A DNA stretch of 64,000 bases from NCBI RefSeq assembly GCF_031834595.1, contig NZ_CP115541.1:310001-374000 (forward strand). Reading direction: 5' to 3'. Within the stretch, counting starts at the first letter, position 1; the number at the start of each line of letters is the position of its first letter. This DNA comes from Stenotrophomonas oahuensis. Its GTDB lineage: Bacteria; Pseudomonadota; Gammaproteobacteria; Xanthomonadales; Xanthomonadaceae. The notes under the pieces are model-generated. The model had not been told where the DNA came from, ran no database searches, and saw nothing but the letters and a program-made list of their open reading frames with translations. This document shows positions 17,585-26,462 of this stretch, piece by piece. The translations under genes and the position numbers were made by a program.

Positions 17585-19663
17585 ATGACCCGCACCGCTC
17601 TCGTCACCACCGCCCTGCCCTACGCCAACGGCCCCCTGCACCTGGGTCATCTGGTCGGCTACATCCAGGCTGACATCTGGGTGCGCGCGCGGCGAATGAG
17701 CGGCGGCAAGACCTGGTTTGTGTGCGCCGACGACACCCACGGCACCCCGATCATGCTCGGCGCGGAAAAGGCCGGGGTGACCCCGGAAGTGTTCATCGCC
17801 AACATCCAGGCCAGCCACGAGCGCGACTTTGCCGCCTTCGGGGTCGATTTCGACCACTACGACTCGACCAACTCCGCCGGCAACCGCGCCCTGACCGAAG
17901 CCTTCTACACCAAGCTGGAGGCCAACGGCCACATCTCGCGGCGCTCGGTGGCGCAGTTCTACGACCCGGACAAGGGCATGTTCCTGCCCGACCGCTACAT
18001 CAAGGGCATCTGCCCGACCTGTGGCAGCGCCGACCAGTACGGCGACAACTGCGAGGTCTGCGGTTCGACCTATGCCCCGACCGACCTGAAGGACCCGAAG
18101 TCGGTCATTTCCGGCGCCACGCCGGAAATCCGCGATTCGGAGCACTTCTTCTTTGAAGTGGGCCGCTTCGAGGCGTTCCTGCGCGAATGGCTGGCCGGCG
18201 ATGTGGCCCTGCCCGGGGTGAAGGCCAAGCTGGGTGAATGGCTGAATGCCGAAGGTGGCCTGCGCGCGTGGGACATCTCACGCGATGCGCCTTACTTCGG
18301 CTTCGAGATTCCGGGCCAGCCGGGCAAGTACTTCTATGTGTGGCTGGACGCGCCGATTGGCTACCTGTCCAGCTTCCAGGCACTGTGTGCGAAGACCGGC
18401 GAAGATTTCGAATCTCACCTGCGCGCCGGCACCAGCACCGAGCTGCACCACTTCATCGGCAAGGACATCGTCAACTTCCACGGCCTGTTCTGGCCGGCGG
18501 TGCTGCACGGCACCGGGCACCGCGCACCGACCCGTCTGCATGTGAACGGTTACCTGACCGTGGAAGGCGCGAAGATGTCCAAGTCGCGCGGCACCTTCGT
18601 GATGGCGCGTACCTATCTGGACGTGGGCCTGGAACCGGAAGCGCTGCGCTATTACTTCGCGGCCAAGTCCAGCGGCGGCGTCGACGACCTGGACCTGAAC
18701 CTGGGGGACTTCGTCGCGCGCGTGAATGCCGACCTGGTCGGCAAGTTCGTCAACCTGGCCAGCCGCTGCGCGGGCTTCATCAGCAAGCGCTTCGACGGCC
18801 GTCTGGCCGACGCGCTGCCCGATGCGGCGCAGTACGACCGCTTCGTGGCGGCGCTGGGTCCGATCCGCGAGGCTTACGAACGCAATGATCCGGCGGCGGC
18901 ACTGCGCCTGACCATGGCGCTGGCCGACGAAGCCAACCGCTACATCGACGACCAGAAGCCGTGGGTGATTGCCAAGCAGGACGGGGCCGACGCCCAGCTG
19001 CAGGCCGTGTGCACCCAGGGGCTGAACCTGTTCCGCGTGCTGGTCACCGCACTGAAGCCGGTGCTTCCGGCCACGGCCGCGCAGGCCGAAGCCTTCCTGG
19101 CCTCGCCGGTGCAGTCCTGGACCGACATCGTCCACCCGCTCACCGCGCACACCATTGCGGTGTTCGCCCCGCTCTTCACCCGTATTGACCCGAAACTGAT
19201 CGACGCCATGACCGACGCTTCCAAGGACACCCTCGCTGCCGCTCCGGCGGCTGCCGCCCCGGCCAAGGCCGCCAAGCCGGCGGCTGCCGCACCCGCTCCG
19301 GCTCCCGCTGCGGCCAGCGACGCTGCACCGGCTTACATCGGCATCGATGACTTCGCCAAGCTCGACCTGCGTATCGGCAAGGTGCTGGTGTGCGAGTTCG
19401 TGGAAGGTTCGGACAAGCTGCTGCGCTTCGAACTGGACGCGGGCGAGCTGGGCAAGCGCCAGATCTTCTCCGGCATCCGCGGCAGCTACGGCGAACCCGA
19501 AGCGCTGGTCGGCCGCAGCGTGGTGTTCATTGCCAACCTGGCCCCGCGCAAAATGCGCTTCGGCCTGAGCGAAGGCATGATCCTGTCGGCCGGCTTCGAC
19601 GGCGGCGCGCTGGCACTGCTGGACGCCGACAGCGGCGCACAGCCGGGCATGCCGGTTCGTTGA
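17585..19663 (+). CDS. metG: Methionyl-tRNA synthetase
   Basis: A 692-residue class I synthetase of the long MetG1 type that charges tRNA(Met). The HIGH-type motif HLGH is at residues 19-22, the zinc knuckle Cys pairs (CPTC and CEVC) near 143-159 and KMSKS near 330. An Ala/Pro-rich linker of about 40 residues near 548-582 joins the anticodon domain to a C-terminal tRNA-binding (EMAPII/Arc1p-like) dimerisation domain starting FAKLDLRIGKVLV. Ends 12 bases before the HAD gene, so the two are probably cotranscribed. Confidence 0.99.
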   Translation: MTRTALVTTALPYANGPLHLGHLVGYIQADIWVRARRMSGGKTWFVCADDTHGTPIMLGAEKAGVTPEVFIANIQASHERDFAAFGVDFDHYDSTNSAGNRALTEAFYTKLEANGHISRRSVAQFYDPDKGMFLPDRYIKGICPTCGSADQYGDNCEVCGSTYAPTDLKDPKSVISGATPEIRDSEHFFFEVGRFEAFLREWLAGDVALPGVKAKLGEWLNAEGGLRAWDISRDAPYFGFEIPGQPGKYFYVWLDAPIGYLSSFQALCAKTGEDFESHLRAGTSTELHHFIGKDIVNFHGLFWPAVLHGTGHRAPTRLHVNGYLTVEGAKMSKSRGTFVMARTYLDVGLEPEALRYYFAAKSSGGVDDLDLNLGDFVARVNADLVGKFVNLASRCAGFISKRFDGRLADALPDAAQYDRFVAALGPIREAYERNDPAAALRLTMALADEANRYIDDQKPWVIAKQDGADAQLQAVCTQGLNLFRVLVTALKPVLPATAAQAEAFLASPVQSWTDIVHPLTAHTIAVFAPLFTRIDPKLIDAMTDASKDTLAAAPAAAAPAKAAKPAAAAPAPAPAAASDAAPAYIGIDDFAKLDLRIGKVLVCEFVEGSDKLLRFELDAGELGKRQIFSGIRGSYGEPEALVGRSVVFIANLAPRKMRFGLSEGMILSAGFDGGALALLDADSGAQPGMPVR

Positions 19664-19675
19664 TCGGGCCCGGGC

Positions 19676-20266
19676 GTGGAGCTGGCGCTGTTCGATTTCG
19701 ATAACACCGTCACCGACTGTGACACTTACGCCCGTTTCCTGCGCCGCGTCGCCACGCCCGAACAGCTGGCGCATGCCTGGTGGAAAGTCGGGCCGTGGCT
19801 GCTGGCGTATCGGCTGAAGTTGATTTCAGCCGAGCGTATCCGCGCGCGCGTCACCCGGTTGGTGATGCGCGACCGCCATGGCGATGACATTGCCGCCCAG
19901 GCCGCCGGTTTTGCCCGTGAGGTGCTGCCGGACGTGGTGCAGCCGAAGATGCTGGAGCAGATTCGCTGGCACCTGAAGCAGAATCACACCGTGGTCATCG
20001 TGTCGGGGTCGCTGGATCTGTACCTGCGTCCCTGGTGCGAGAATCTGGGCATTGAGCTGATCTGCAACAGGCTGGAAGGCAAGGATGGTCGCCTTACCGG
20101 ACGTTATGCCGATGGCGACTGCGGCCCGCGCAAGGCCGAACGCATCCGCAAGCGCTATGACCTGTCACGCTACCTGCGCATTCACGCGTATGGTGACAGC
20201 AAGGAAGACCAGCCGATGCTGGCGCTGGCGCATGAGCGTTGGTATCGCGGCAAACTGATGAAATGA
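19676..20266 (+). CDS. HAD-IB family phosphatase
   Basis: A 196-residue hydrolase of the phosphoserine-phosphatase-like HAD-IB group. Motif I is DFDNT at residues 7-11, motif II SGS near 110, and motif III/IV a Lys (RKAERI) followed by [11 protein letters not shown] near 171-181. The alpha-helical cap is short. The start is GTG, right after the metG stop and with no clear ribosome binding site. Substrate cannot be told from sequence; relatives dephosphorylate phosphoserine, phosphatidylglycerophosphate or similar small phosphates. Confidence 0.85.
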   Translation: MELALFDFDNTVTDCDTYARFLRRVATPEQLAHAWWKVGPWLLAYRLKLISAERIRARVTRLVMRDRHGDDIAAQAAGFAREVLPDVVQPKMLEQIRWHLKQNHTVVIVSGSLDLYLRPWCENLGIELICNRLEGKDGRLTGRYADGDCGPRKAERIRKRYDLSRYLRIHAYGDSKEDQPMLALAHERWYRGKLMK

Positions 20267-20291
20267 ACGTCCCGCGCAGCCGACGCCACGC

Positions 20292-20726
20292 ATGAACGCC
20301 CTTCGCACGCCCCTGACCGAACGCCTCGACCGGCTGTTGCCGCAGACCCAATGCGGTCAGTGCGGCTTTGACGGTTGCCGCCCGTATGCCGAAGCAATGG
20401 CGCGTGGCGAGGCCGGCGTGGAGCGCTGCCCGCCGGGCGGCGATGCGGGCGCGCGGGCGCTGGCGCAGGTGCTGGGCGTGACCGCCGTACCGTTCGATCG
20501 CAGCCGGGGCGAACACAAGTCCGCCCAGGTCGCGGTGGTGGTGGAAGCCGACTGCATCGGCTGCACCAAGTGCATCCAGGCCTGCCCCGTGGATGCGATC
20601 GTGGGCGGTGCCAAGTACATGCACACCGTACTGGCCGACCTGTGTACCGGCTGCGAACTGTGCATTCCACCGTGCCCGGTGGATTGCATCGAATTGATTG
20701 CCGCGGATCACGACCAACGGTCGTGA
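20292..20726 (+). CDS. rnfB: RnfB-like ferredoxin, stand-alone
   Basis: A 144-residue iron-sulfur protein. The N-terminal cluster motif [15 protein letters not shown] at about residues 21-35 followed by C46 is typical of RnfB/RsxB. Two ferredoxin-type 4Fe-4S motifs follow: [12 protein letters not shown] near 88-99 and [12 protein letters not shown] near 118-129. Full RnfB proteins start with a membrane helix; this one does not, and no other rnf/rsx genes are next to it. It may serve another electron-transfer partner. The last codons and the TGA stop (20724-20726) lie in a GTAG palindrome, so the C-terminus is partly repeat-derived. Confidence 0.88.
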   Translation: MNALRTPLTERLDRLLPQTQCGQCGFDGCRPYAEAMARGEAGVERCPPGGDAGARALAQVLGVTAVPFDRSRGEHKSAQVAVVVEADCIGCTKCIQACPVDAIVGGAKYMHTVLADLCTGCELCIPPCPVDCIELIAADHDQRS

Positions 20727-20758
20727 TCTACCGGTAGGCCGCGACCGTTGGTCGTGGC
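20706..20758. repeat. SMAG-type palindrome pair at the rnfB 3' end
   Basis: GATCACGACC-AAC-GGTCGTGATC (20706-20728), then GTAG at 20734 heading GCCGCGACC-GTT-GGTCGTGGC (20738-20758, one mismatch). The two hairpins lie head to head between rnfB and the convergent RidA gene, and may also act as a bidirectional transcript end. Confidence 0.8.
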
Positions 20759-20765
20759 GAACGGG

Positions 20766-21113
20766 TTACGGCAACGCCGCGGTAATCACGATCTCGACCT
20801 TCCACGCCGGGTCGGCCAATTTGGCTTCGACGGTGGCGCGGGCGGGGGTCATGCCGGCCACCACCCATTCGTCCCACGCAGCATTCATGCCGGCGAAATC
20901 GTTGATGTCGGCCAGGAACACTTCGGCGCGCAGGATATGCTGCTTGTCACTGGCCACCAGCGCCAGCAGCTTGTCGATCTCGGCCAGCACCTGCCGGGTC
21001 TGGCCGGTGATGTCCTGGCTGGTGTCCTCGGGAATTTGACCCGACAGATAGGCGACCTTGTTGTGCACGGTCATTTCGGACATGCGCGGACCGACGTCAA
21101 AACGCTCCAACAT
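20766..21113 (-). CDS. RidA/YjgF-family protein
   Basis: A 115-residue protein of the Rid family (reactive intermediate deaminase). Features are AYLSGQIPEDTSQDITGQTRQVL near residues 20-42, LRAEVFLADINDFAGMNAAWDEWV near 63-86, and PARATVEAKLADPAWKVEIVITAA at the end, with the conserved Arg in ARATVE. True RidA hydrolyses enamine/imine products of pyridoxal enzymes such as threonine dehydratase. The start at 21113 is backed by GAGGAGA upstream; the frame is open further but the additional residues do not fit the family. Subfamily unclear. Confidence 0.85.
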   Translation of the reverse strand: MLERFDVGPRMSEMTVHNKVAYLSGQIPEDTSQDITGQTRQVLAEIDKLLALVASDKQHILRAEVFLADINDFAGMNAAWDEWVVAGMTPARATVEAKLADPAWKVEIVITAALP

Positions 21114-21305
21114 GGGGAAGTCTCCTCTGCAATGGGCCTCCATTGTCGCCGATGCGATGAAGGCTGTCCGTGAGCAGGCTGAAACCCGCCAGAGCGGGCA
21201 CAGCATGCCCTCTTGGCAACGGCAGGGCCGAAGCGCACGATGCGCCGTCGCGGTACGCCGCGTTCGTTGACGTCTTCATCGCCCTGCCCGGAGCACGCTG
21301 TCCAG

Positions 21306-23861
21306 ATGACCGATACTTCCCCTGCGCCGGCTGCGGCGCATTCCGGCTGGCGGCGTGCCGCCACCATGGTGTTCAGCCTGGGCATCCTGGCACTGGCCCT
21401 GCACGGACTGGCCAGCGAGTTCGACGAACATGGCTACCGTGCCATCCGCGAGGCGTTCCGCGCCCTGGGCAGCGGGCAGATCGCCTTGACCGTGCTGCTG
21501 GGGCTGGCCAGTTACGCGTGCCTCATCGGCTTTGACGCGATTGGCCTGCGCCGCAGTGGCAAGCGGCTGCATCCTGCACGGGTCGGCATCACCGCCTTCC
21601 TCGCCCACACCCTGGGCCAGACCCTGGGTTTCGCGGCCCTGACCGGCGGTGCGGTGCGCCTGCGCGGCTATGGCAGCGCCGGGCTGAGCCTGGGCGAAAT
21701 CGGCCAGGTGGTGCTGATGAGCACGCTGGGTTTCCTGTTTGGCGCGTGGCTGCTGCTCGCGTTGGCGTTCGTGCTGGAACCGGGGGCCGCCGCGCTCGCG
21801 CTGCCGGTGTCGGTACCCGTGGTGCGTGCGCTCGGTGTGCTGGCACTGCTGGCGTATGCGGTGACGGTGCTGCTGGTCGGCCACGAAGGTCGCACGTTCA
21901 CCGTTCGCGGGCATGCCCTGTGGCTGCCGGACCGACGCACCATGCTGGGCGTCACCGCGTTGAGCGTGGTCGAACTGGTGCTGGCTGCGGCCGCGTTCTA
22001 TGTGTTGCTGCCGATGAACACCCCCACCGGACTGCCCGGCTTTGTCGGGCTGTACCTGGTGGCGGTGCTGGCTGGGCTGATCTCCAGCGTGCCGGCCGGG
22101 CTGGGCGTGTTCGAGTGGAGCCTGCTCAAGCTGCTGCCGCAGGTACCACCTGCCGCCGTGCTCGCTGCGGCATTGATCTACCGGGTCACCTACTACGTGC
22201 TGCCGCTGCTGCTGGCCACGATGCTGGCGGTTGCGCCGGCACTGCGGCGTCCGCTGCGCGCCGGTGCCGGTGCGACCCGCGCCGGCTGGACCGCACTGCG
22301 CCCTTGGTTGCCACAGATCATCGCGCTGGCCGTGTTCAGCGTGGGTGCGGCGCTGGTGATCGACGGCACCCTGCCCACCCCACGCCGGCATCTGCTGCAT
22401 GCGTCATTGCCGGTGCTGGAGACCTCGCACCTGCTGGGCAGCCTGGCCGGGGTGGCCCTGCTGCTGATCGGCCAGGGCCTGCAGCGGCGCAGCCACGCGG
22501 CCTGGGTACTGGCACTGGGCATCTGCGTGGTCGCCCCGTTGCCGATCTGGCTGCGCGGCGGGCAGGTGCTGATCGCGCTGTCGGCGGTACTGGTGGCGAT
22601 GGCGCTGTGGGCCTCGCGGCGCGAGTTCTATCGCCAGGGCGCGCTGCTGGATGAAGCCTGGTCGTGGCCGTGGATCCGCAACCTCGGGCTGGTGCTGGTA
22701 GCGGTGATCTGGCTGTTGTTCTTCGTCTACAGCCACGTGGAGTACCAGAACGAACTGTGGTGGCAGTTCGCGGTGCAGGGCAATGCGCCGCGTGCACTGC
22801 GCGCGCTGCTGCTGGTGGCCATCGCGCTGACCGTATTCGGTCTGGCGCGCCTGCTGCACAGCACGCGCACACCGCTGCAACCGGCCGACGCGGCGACGCT
22901 GGATGCACTGGCCCCGGTGCTGGCCGGAGCCGAAGACACCCAGGCCTGTCTGGTACTGACCGCGGACAAGGCGGTGCTGCGCGATGACGCGCAGCGTGGC
23001 TTCGTGATGATGCAGCGCCATGGCGGTTCGCTGATCGCGATGGGCGACCCGGTCGGCCCGCCGGAGGTGGCACGGGCATTGATCTGGCGCTTCCGCGAGG
23101 AGGCCGACCGGTTGGGGCTGCGGCCGGTGTTCTACCAGGTCGGCGAGGCTTACTGGCAGACCTATCTGGACCTGGGCCTGAGCCTGGTGAAGCTGGGCGA
23201 GGAAGCGATGGTGCCGCTGCACGATTTCACCCTGGAAGGTCGCGAGCGCGCCGACCTGCGCCAGGCCTGGAATCGCGGCAAGCGCGGAGGGCTCAGCTTC
23301 CGTGTGGCAGCGGCCGACGAGGTGCCGGCACTGCTGCCGGCGCTGGCGGAGGTCTCGCAACAGTGGCTGGATGAAAAGGCGGGCGATGAAAAGGGATTCT
23401 CGCTGGGCAGCTTCGATCCGGCCTACCTGTCGCGCTTCCCGGTCGCGCTGGTGGAAGCAGAGGGTCGCATCGTGGCGTTTGCCAACCTGTGGCAGGCACC
23501 GGCCGGCCATGAGCTGTCCGTTGATCTGATGCGGCATGTGGATGACGCACCAAAGGGCACGATGGACTTCCTGTTCATCGAATTGTTCCTGTGGGGGCGT
23601 GCGCAGGGTTTCCAGCGTTTTTCGCTGGGCATGGCCCCCTTGTCCGGGCTGGCGCAACACCGGTTGGCCGGGCGCTGGAACCGCTTTGCCAACCTGGTCG
23701 CGCGGCACGGGGAACGCTTCTATGGGTTCAGCGGACTGCGACGGTTCAAGTCCAAGTTCGCGCCGAGCTGGCGCGCGCGGTATCTGGCCGCGCCCGGCGG
23801 CATGCATCTGCCGGCAGCGTTGCTGGATGCAACGCGGTTGATCAGCCGGGTACCGCGTTGA
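21306..23861 (+). CDS. mprF: Bifunctional lysylphosphatidylglycerol flippase/synthetase MprF
   Basis: An 851-residue membrane protein. The first about 500 residues hold some 12-14 hydrophobic segments. The first eight form the flippase domain, with family features GFAALTGGAVRLRGYGSAGLS near 105-125 and SSVPAGLGVFEWSLL near 262-277. The C-terminal about 320 residues are the soluble DUF2156 GNAT-like transferase, with LTADKAVLRDDAQRGFVMMQ near 553, MGDPVGP near 580, ARALIWRFREEADRLGLRP, and KGTMDFLFIELFLWGRAQGF near 750. MprF moves lysine from Lys-tRNA to phosphatidylglycerol and flips the product outwards, which lowers surface charge and raises resistance to cationic peptides. It is convergent with a virJ-type gene. 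Confidence 0.95.
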   Translation: MTDTSPAPAAAHSGWRRAATMVFSLGILALALHGLASEFDEHGYRAIREAFRALGSGQIALTVLLGLASYACLIGFDAIGLRRSGKRLHPARVGITAFLAHTLGQTLGFAALTGGAVRLRGYGSAGLSLGEIGQVVLMSTLGFLFGAWLLLALAFVLEPGAAALALPVSVPVVRALGVLALLAYAVTVLLVGHEGRTFTVRGHALWLPDRRTMLGVTALSVVELVLAAAAFYVLLPMNTPTGLPGFVGLYLVAVLAGLISSVPAGLGVFEWSLLKLLPQVPPAAVLAAALIYRVTYYVLPLLLATMLAVAPALRRPLRAGAGATRAGWTALRPWLPQIIALAVFSVGAALVIDGTLPTPRRHLLHASLPVLETSHLLGSLAGVALLLIGQGLQRRSHAAWVLALGICVVAPLPIWLRGGQVLIALSAVLVAMALWASRREFYRQGALLDEAWSWPWIRNLGLVLVAVIWLLFFVYSHVEYQNELWWQFAVQGNAPRALRALLLVAIALTVFGLARLLHSTRTPLQPADAATLDALAPVLAGAEDTQACLVLTADKAVLRDDAQRGFVMMQRHGGSLIAMGDPVGPPEVARALIWRFREEADRLGLRPVFYQVGEAYWQTYLDLGLSLVKLGEEAMVPLHDFTLEGRERADLRQAWNRGKRGGLSFRVAAADEVPALLPALAEVSQQWLDEKAGDEKGFSLGSFDPAYLSRFPVALVEAEGRIVAFANLWQAPAGHELSVDLMRHVDDAPKGTMDFLFIELFLWGRAQGFQRFSLGMAPLSGLAQHRLAGRWNRFANLVARHGERFYGFSGLRRFKSKFAPSWRARYLAAPGGMHLPAALLDATRLISRVPR

Positions 23862-24172
23862 CACGCGTGGTGTGTGTAATGCGCGGGATCATGTCGGTGA
23901 CGCTGTGCTGATCGGGTATGCACCGGGAACGCACGGGTAATGCACGGGAATGCACTGGCACTGCACTGGCACTGGCACTGGCACTGCACTGGTAGGGTCG
24001 CACGACAGTCGACCGCCGATAACGGTAGGGCATGACCTGGAGCGAAGAAGCGTGCCTGCGTTCGAAGGTCATGCCTCACAGCACCGACGAATGTCATCGG
24101 CGGTCGACTGTCGTGCGACCCTACCGTGTCCGCAGCATCCGTGGCATTCGTACCCGGATGGCGTAGATACCG
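23862..24172. other. Intergenic region between mprF and virJ
   Basis: A 311-base stretch without a credible gene. It has a short direct-repeat tract of GCACTG/CACTGG units (23949-23992) and a large inverted repeat (23991-24125), listed separately. Before that, GCACGGGAA-type units recur at 23927-23950. The stable palindrome between two convergent genes may terminate transcription in both directions. Confidence 0.7.
23991..24125. repeat. Perfect 30-bp inverted repeat with a nested hairpin (compound SMAG-like element)
   Basis: The arms at 23991-24020 and 24096-24125 are exact reverse complements (outer part GGTAGGGTCGCACGACAG, continuing TCGACCGCCGAT). Inside, GGCATGACCT (24029-24038) pairs with AGGTCATGCC (24066-24075). 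The outer arms begin with GGTAG, the SMAG head. The 75-base centre is longer than in the other palindromes of the window. Confidence 0.85.
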
Positions 24173-25507
24173 TTACGGCACATGCTCCAGAAGCGTGCGT
24201 GCCAGCAGGTCGTAGTCACCCTTGAAATGGTGATCGCCGGGAAGCGCGATCACCTGCGCCTTGCCCGCGGGCAGATCCGGGCACAGCGCGTCCTCATCCT
24301 CCTTGCCATACAGGCACAGCGTGCGCTGCGCCGGCAACTTGGCGATCTCCGGGGCGATCGGCAGGCCATCGCCGCCACCGCCCAGCCAGTTGCTGACGTG
24401 GAATTCGTAATCGGCGTTTCGCCCGACCGACATCAAACCGATCAACGCAACCGAATCCCGCGCGGCTGGATCAAGCTGGTTGATCGCCGCGGGCAACACG
24501 TCCGCGCCCTGTGAGAAACCCACCAGCAGCAGCCGCTTGCGCTGCCATTGCTGCTGGTAATGCGCGGCAATGCGCTCCAGGTCACGAGCGAATCCTGCCG
24601 GCGTGCGCTGGGTCCAGAAGTAGCGCAGCGAGTCCACACCGACCACGGCCACACCCGCCTCAGCCAGCGATGCCGCCACCTCCTTGTCCAGGCCAGCCCA
24701 GCCGCCGTCGCCTGAGACGAAAATGGCCAGCGTGTCACCGGCCTTGGCCGCAGGAATTTCCACCACCGGCAGGCCGCTCAACCCTTGCGGCGGCGGAGCA
24801 AGGCTGACGCCCTTCTGCGCGCCCAGCACCTGCGCGGCGGCCAGCAGCCCCGGTACGTCGTCGCCGCGGCCAGTACGCCGGAATTCGCGCGCCAAGACCA
24901 CTTTGCGCACGAACGCGGTGGCACTGCCCGCCGGGCACTGCGTGTCGCCCGCAGCGTTCAACCAGGGGAAGTTCAGTTCGGTGGGCTGCACGCGACCGTG
25001 GCTGACGCCCGCTCCGCAGACCTGGCGCTCGCGCACCGCGTCGGGACAGAAGCCGGTGGTCAGCAAGCCCGCAAACACCTGGGTGTCGGCCTGTGCCGCC
25101 ACCGCGTAGGCGAGTTCAGCACCGCTGCCATCGCCGGCGATCAACGGCAGGTGGTAACCCGGCACGTGCAGATATGCCTGGAAAAAGCGCGAGAAATTCT
25201 CCACGTCGCCGGCACCGAACGCACAGCTGCCGCCATCGGCGGCAACGCTCTGGTGCAGTCGCGCGACGTCCACCCTCGCCACCAATGCCCCCTGCGCACG
25301 CAGGGCCTCGATGCGGTGCGTGGTCAAGTCCGCTTCTCGACCGCCGTCGAACCACACCACCACGCGCTGCGGCTGTCCCTCGGGCACGTACACCGGTACC
25401 TGCTGGAAGCGCCCGTGGCTGACCTGCTGCGGCGCGGCCTGTACGCCGACACTCAACAGCCCGAACAGAATCACGCCCCACCACCGCCGCCTGCTGGTTG
25501 CCCGCAT
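24173..25507 (-). CDS. virJ: VirJ/AcvB-family periplasmic serine hydrolase
   Basis: A 444-residue protein with an N-terminal signal peptide (WWGVILFGLLSVGVQA, cleavage near residue 25). It has two related alpha/beta hydrolase-like halves as in AcvB. The second half carries FVSGDGGWAGLDKEVA near 264-279, the nucleophile elbow GFSQGADVLP near 333-342 and a C-terminal DHHFKGDYD that would supply the His. AcvB of Agrobacterium is a lysyl-phosphatidylglycerol hydrolase, and such genes often stand with mprF/lpiA. Here the gene faces mprF. The probable role is to hydrolyse or turn over lysyl-phosphatidylglycerol. The start at 25507 has GGGAAG upstream. Confidence 0.88.
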   Translation of the reverse strand: MRATSRRRWWGVILFGLLSVGVQAAPQQVSHGRFQQVPVYVPEGQPQRVVVWFDGGREADLTTHRIEALRAQGALVARVDVARLHQSVAADGGSCAFGAGDVENFSRFFQAYLHVPGYHLPLIAGDGSGAELAYAVAAQADTQVFAGLLTTGFCPDAVRERQVCGAGVSHGRVQPTELNFPWLNAAGDTQCPAGSATAFVRKVVLAREFRRTGRGDDVPGLLAAAQVLGAQKGVSLAPPPQGLSGLPVVEIPAAKAGDTLAIFVSGDGGWAGLDKEVAASLAEAGVAVVGVDSLRYFWTQRTPAGFARDLERIAAHYQQQWQRKRLLLVGFSQGADVLPAAINQLDPAARDSVALIGLMSVGRNADYEFHVSNWLGGGGDGLPIAPEIAKLPAQRTLCLYGKEDEDALCPDLPAGKAQVIALPGDHHFKGDYDLLARTLLEHVP

Positions 25508-25533
25508 CGTGACACTTCCCGGAAAAAGTCCGC

Positions 25534-26202
25534 TCACGATACGCCGGTGGCGCGGCAAGGGGATGTACAGAGCCCGGCCTTACGCAGTTCGAGGCGGGTC
25601 TGTCGCCATTGCTGCAGGGCGACCGCCGCCAGCCACAGCACCACCACCGCGATGACCAGCTTCTGACCCGCCCCGCGCGGCGGACCGCGCCACAACACGT
25701 GCAGCCACAGCAGCGCGAAGCACAGCCAGGCCCACCACCATGCCAGCGCCGCCCAGCGGCTCCAGCGCGGGTCAGCGCGCAGGTACCAGCTCTGCAGCAG
25801 CATGGCCACGCTCACGCACAGAAAGGCGGTGTTGGCGGCCAGGCCGTGCACCAGGGGGGCCAGCAAGGGAGCCATCTCCGGCAGCCAGCTGTCGCCTATT
25901 GCGACCCCCATCAAGCCAAGGCCGGCCACGACGAACAACAACGGCGCGGCGGCACTGCGCCGCGGCGACTGCAGCCCGGCATGCAGCGACCACGCCAGCA
26001 GCATGATCGCCACTGCCAGCACGCAATAGGCGGTGCGCAACGCCAGGCCCCAGGGGCCGTGCAGGTACAGGCTCAGGGTCGCCTGTACCCAGTCCAGATC
26101 ATCCCGCGCCCATTGGGTCCACAGCGCGGTGAGCACGAAGGCGCACAAGGCCAGCAGCGCCACCATCGCAATCGATGCATGGGCACGAATCGAAGAAGGC
26201 AT
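25534..26202 (-). CDS. DUF998 family membrane protein
   Basis: A 222-residue integral membrane protein with six hydrophobic segments (about 10-28, 48-70, 82-102, 112-135, 150-170 and 180-200). Tandem short helices and loop residues such as IGDSWLPEMAPLLAPLVHGLAANTAF fit the DUF998 family, whose role is unknown. The frame extends to a GTG at 26220, but the ATG at 26202 (MPSSIRAHA) is a more natural start; neither has a good ribosome binding site. The small gene upstream ends 30 bases before it, so they may share a transcript. Confidence 0.75.
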   Translation of the reverse strand: MPSSIRAHASIAMVALLALCAFVLTALWTQWARDDLDWVQATLSLYLHGPWGLALRTAYCVLAVAIMLLAWSLHAGLQSPRRSAAAPLLFVVAGLGLMGVAIGDSWLPEMAPLLAPLVHGLAANTAFLCVSVAMLLQSWYLRADPRWSRWAALAWWWAWLCFALLWLHVLWRGPPRGAGQKLVIAVVVLWLAAVALQQWRQTRLELRKAGLCTSPCRATGVS

Positions 26203-26232
26203 GGCGGCCGGCGGGGTCACGTGTGCGCTGGT

Positions 26233-26418
26233 TCAGGGAGCTGCATCGGGATGGCGCAGCTTCCACGCCGCCAGCGCAGTGCGGTACCGCTGCAGCTCGT
26301 CGCTGTACAGATCCAGCACGCACAACGGGCAACCGCTGCCGCAACATTCGTTGGGACCGGGCTCTTCCGGCGGCAGCGGGCGGGGATCGGCATCAGGCAG
26401 CGGAACGGAATCGGGCAT
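26233..26418 (-). CDS. Small oxidoreductase-like domain protein
   Basis: A 61-residue protein. After a Pro/acidic leader comes NECCGSGCPLCVLDLYSDEL then RYRTALAAWK. This matches the Oxidored-like domain (a Cys-rich CCGSGCxxCVxDxYxxEL motif) found near the N-terminus of some oxidoreductase-like proteins and as small stand-alone proteins in xanthomonads. The four Cys suggest metal or disulfide binding. The start at 26418 is chosen because the domain is complete; the ribosome binding site is poor. Confidence 0.7.
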   Translation of the reverse strand: MPDSVPLPDADPRPLPPEEPGPNECCGSGCPLCVLDLYSDELQRYRTALAAWKLRHPDAAP

Positions 26419-26462
26419 CGGCGCAACGGCATGCAGGTGAACCCCGACAGTGTAAACGAGGC

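Noticed and set aside
18278..19774. Minus-strand frame of 498 codons opposite metG
   Set aside because: metG is certain on the plus strand; the antisense frame has no ribosome binding site and no recognisable motif.
22404..23864. Minus-strand frame of 486 codons opposite mprF
   Set aside because: Gln/His/Arg-rich shadow of the transferase domain of mprF.
23949..23992. CACTGG direct repeats considered as a CRISPR-like or variable tandem array
   Set aside because: Units are only about 6 bases and irregular, with no spacers and no cas genes nearby.
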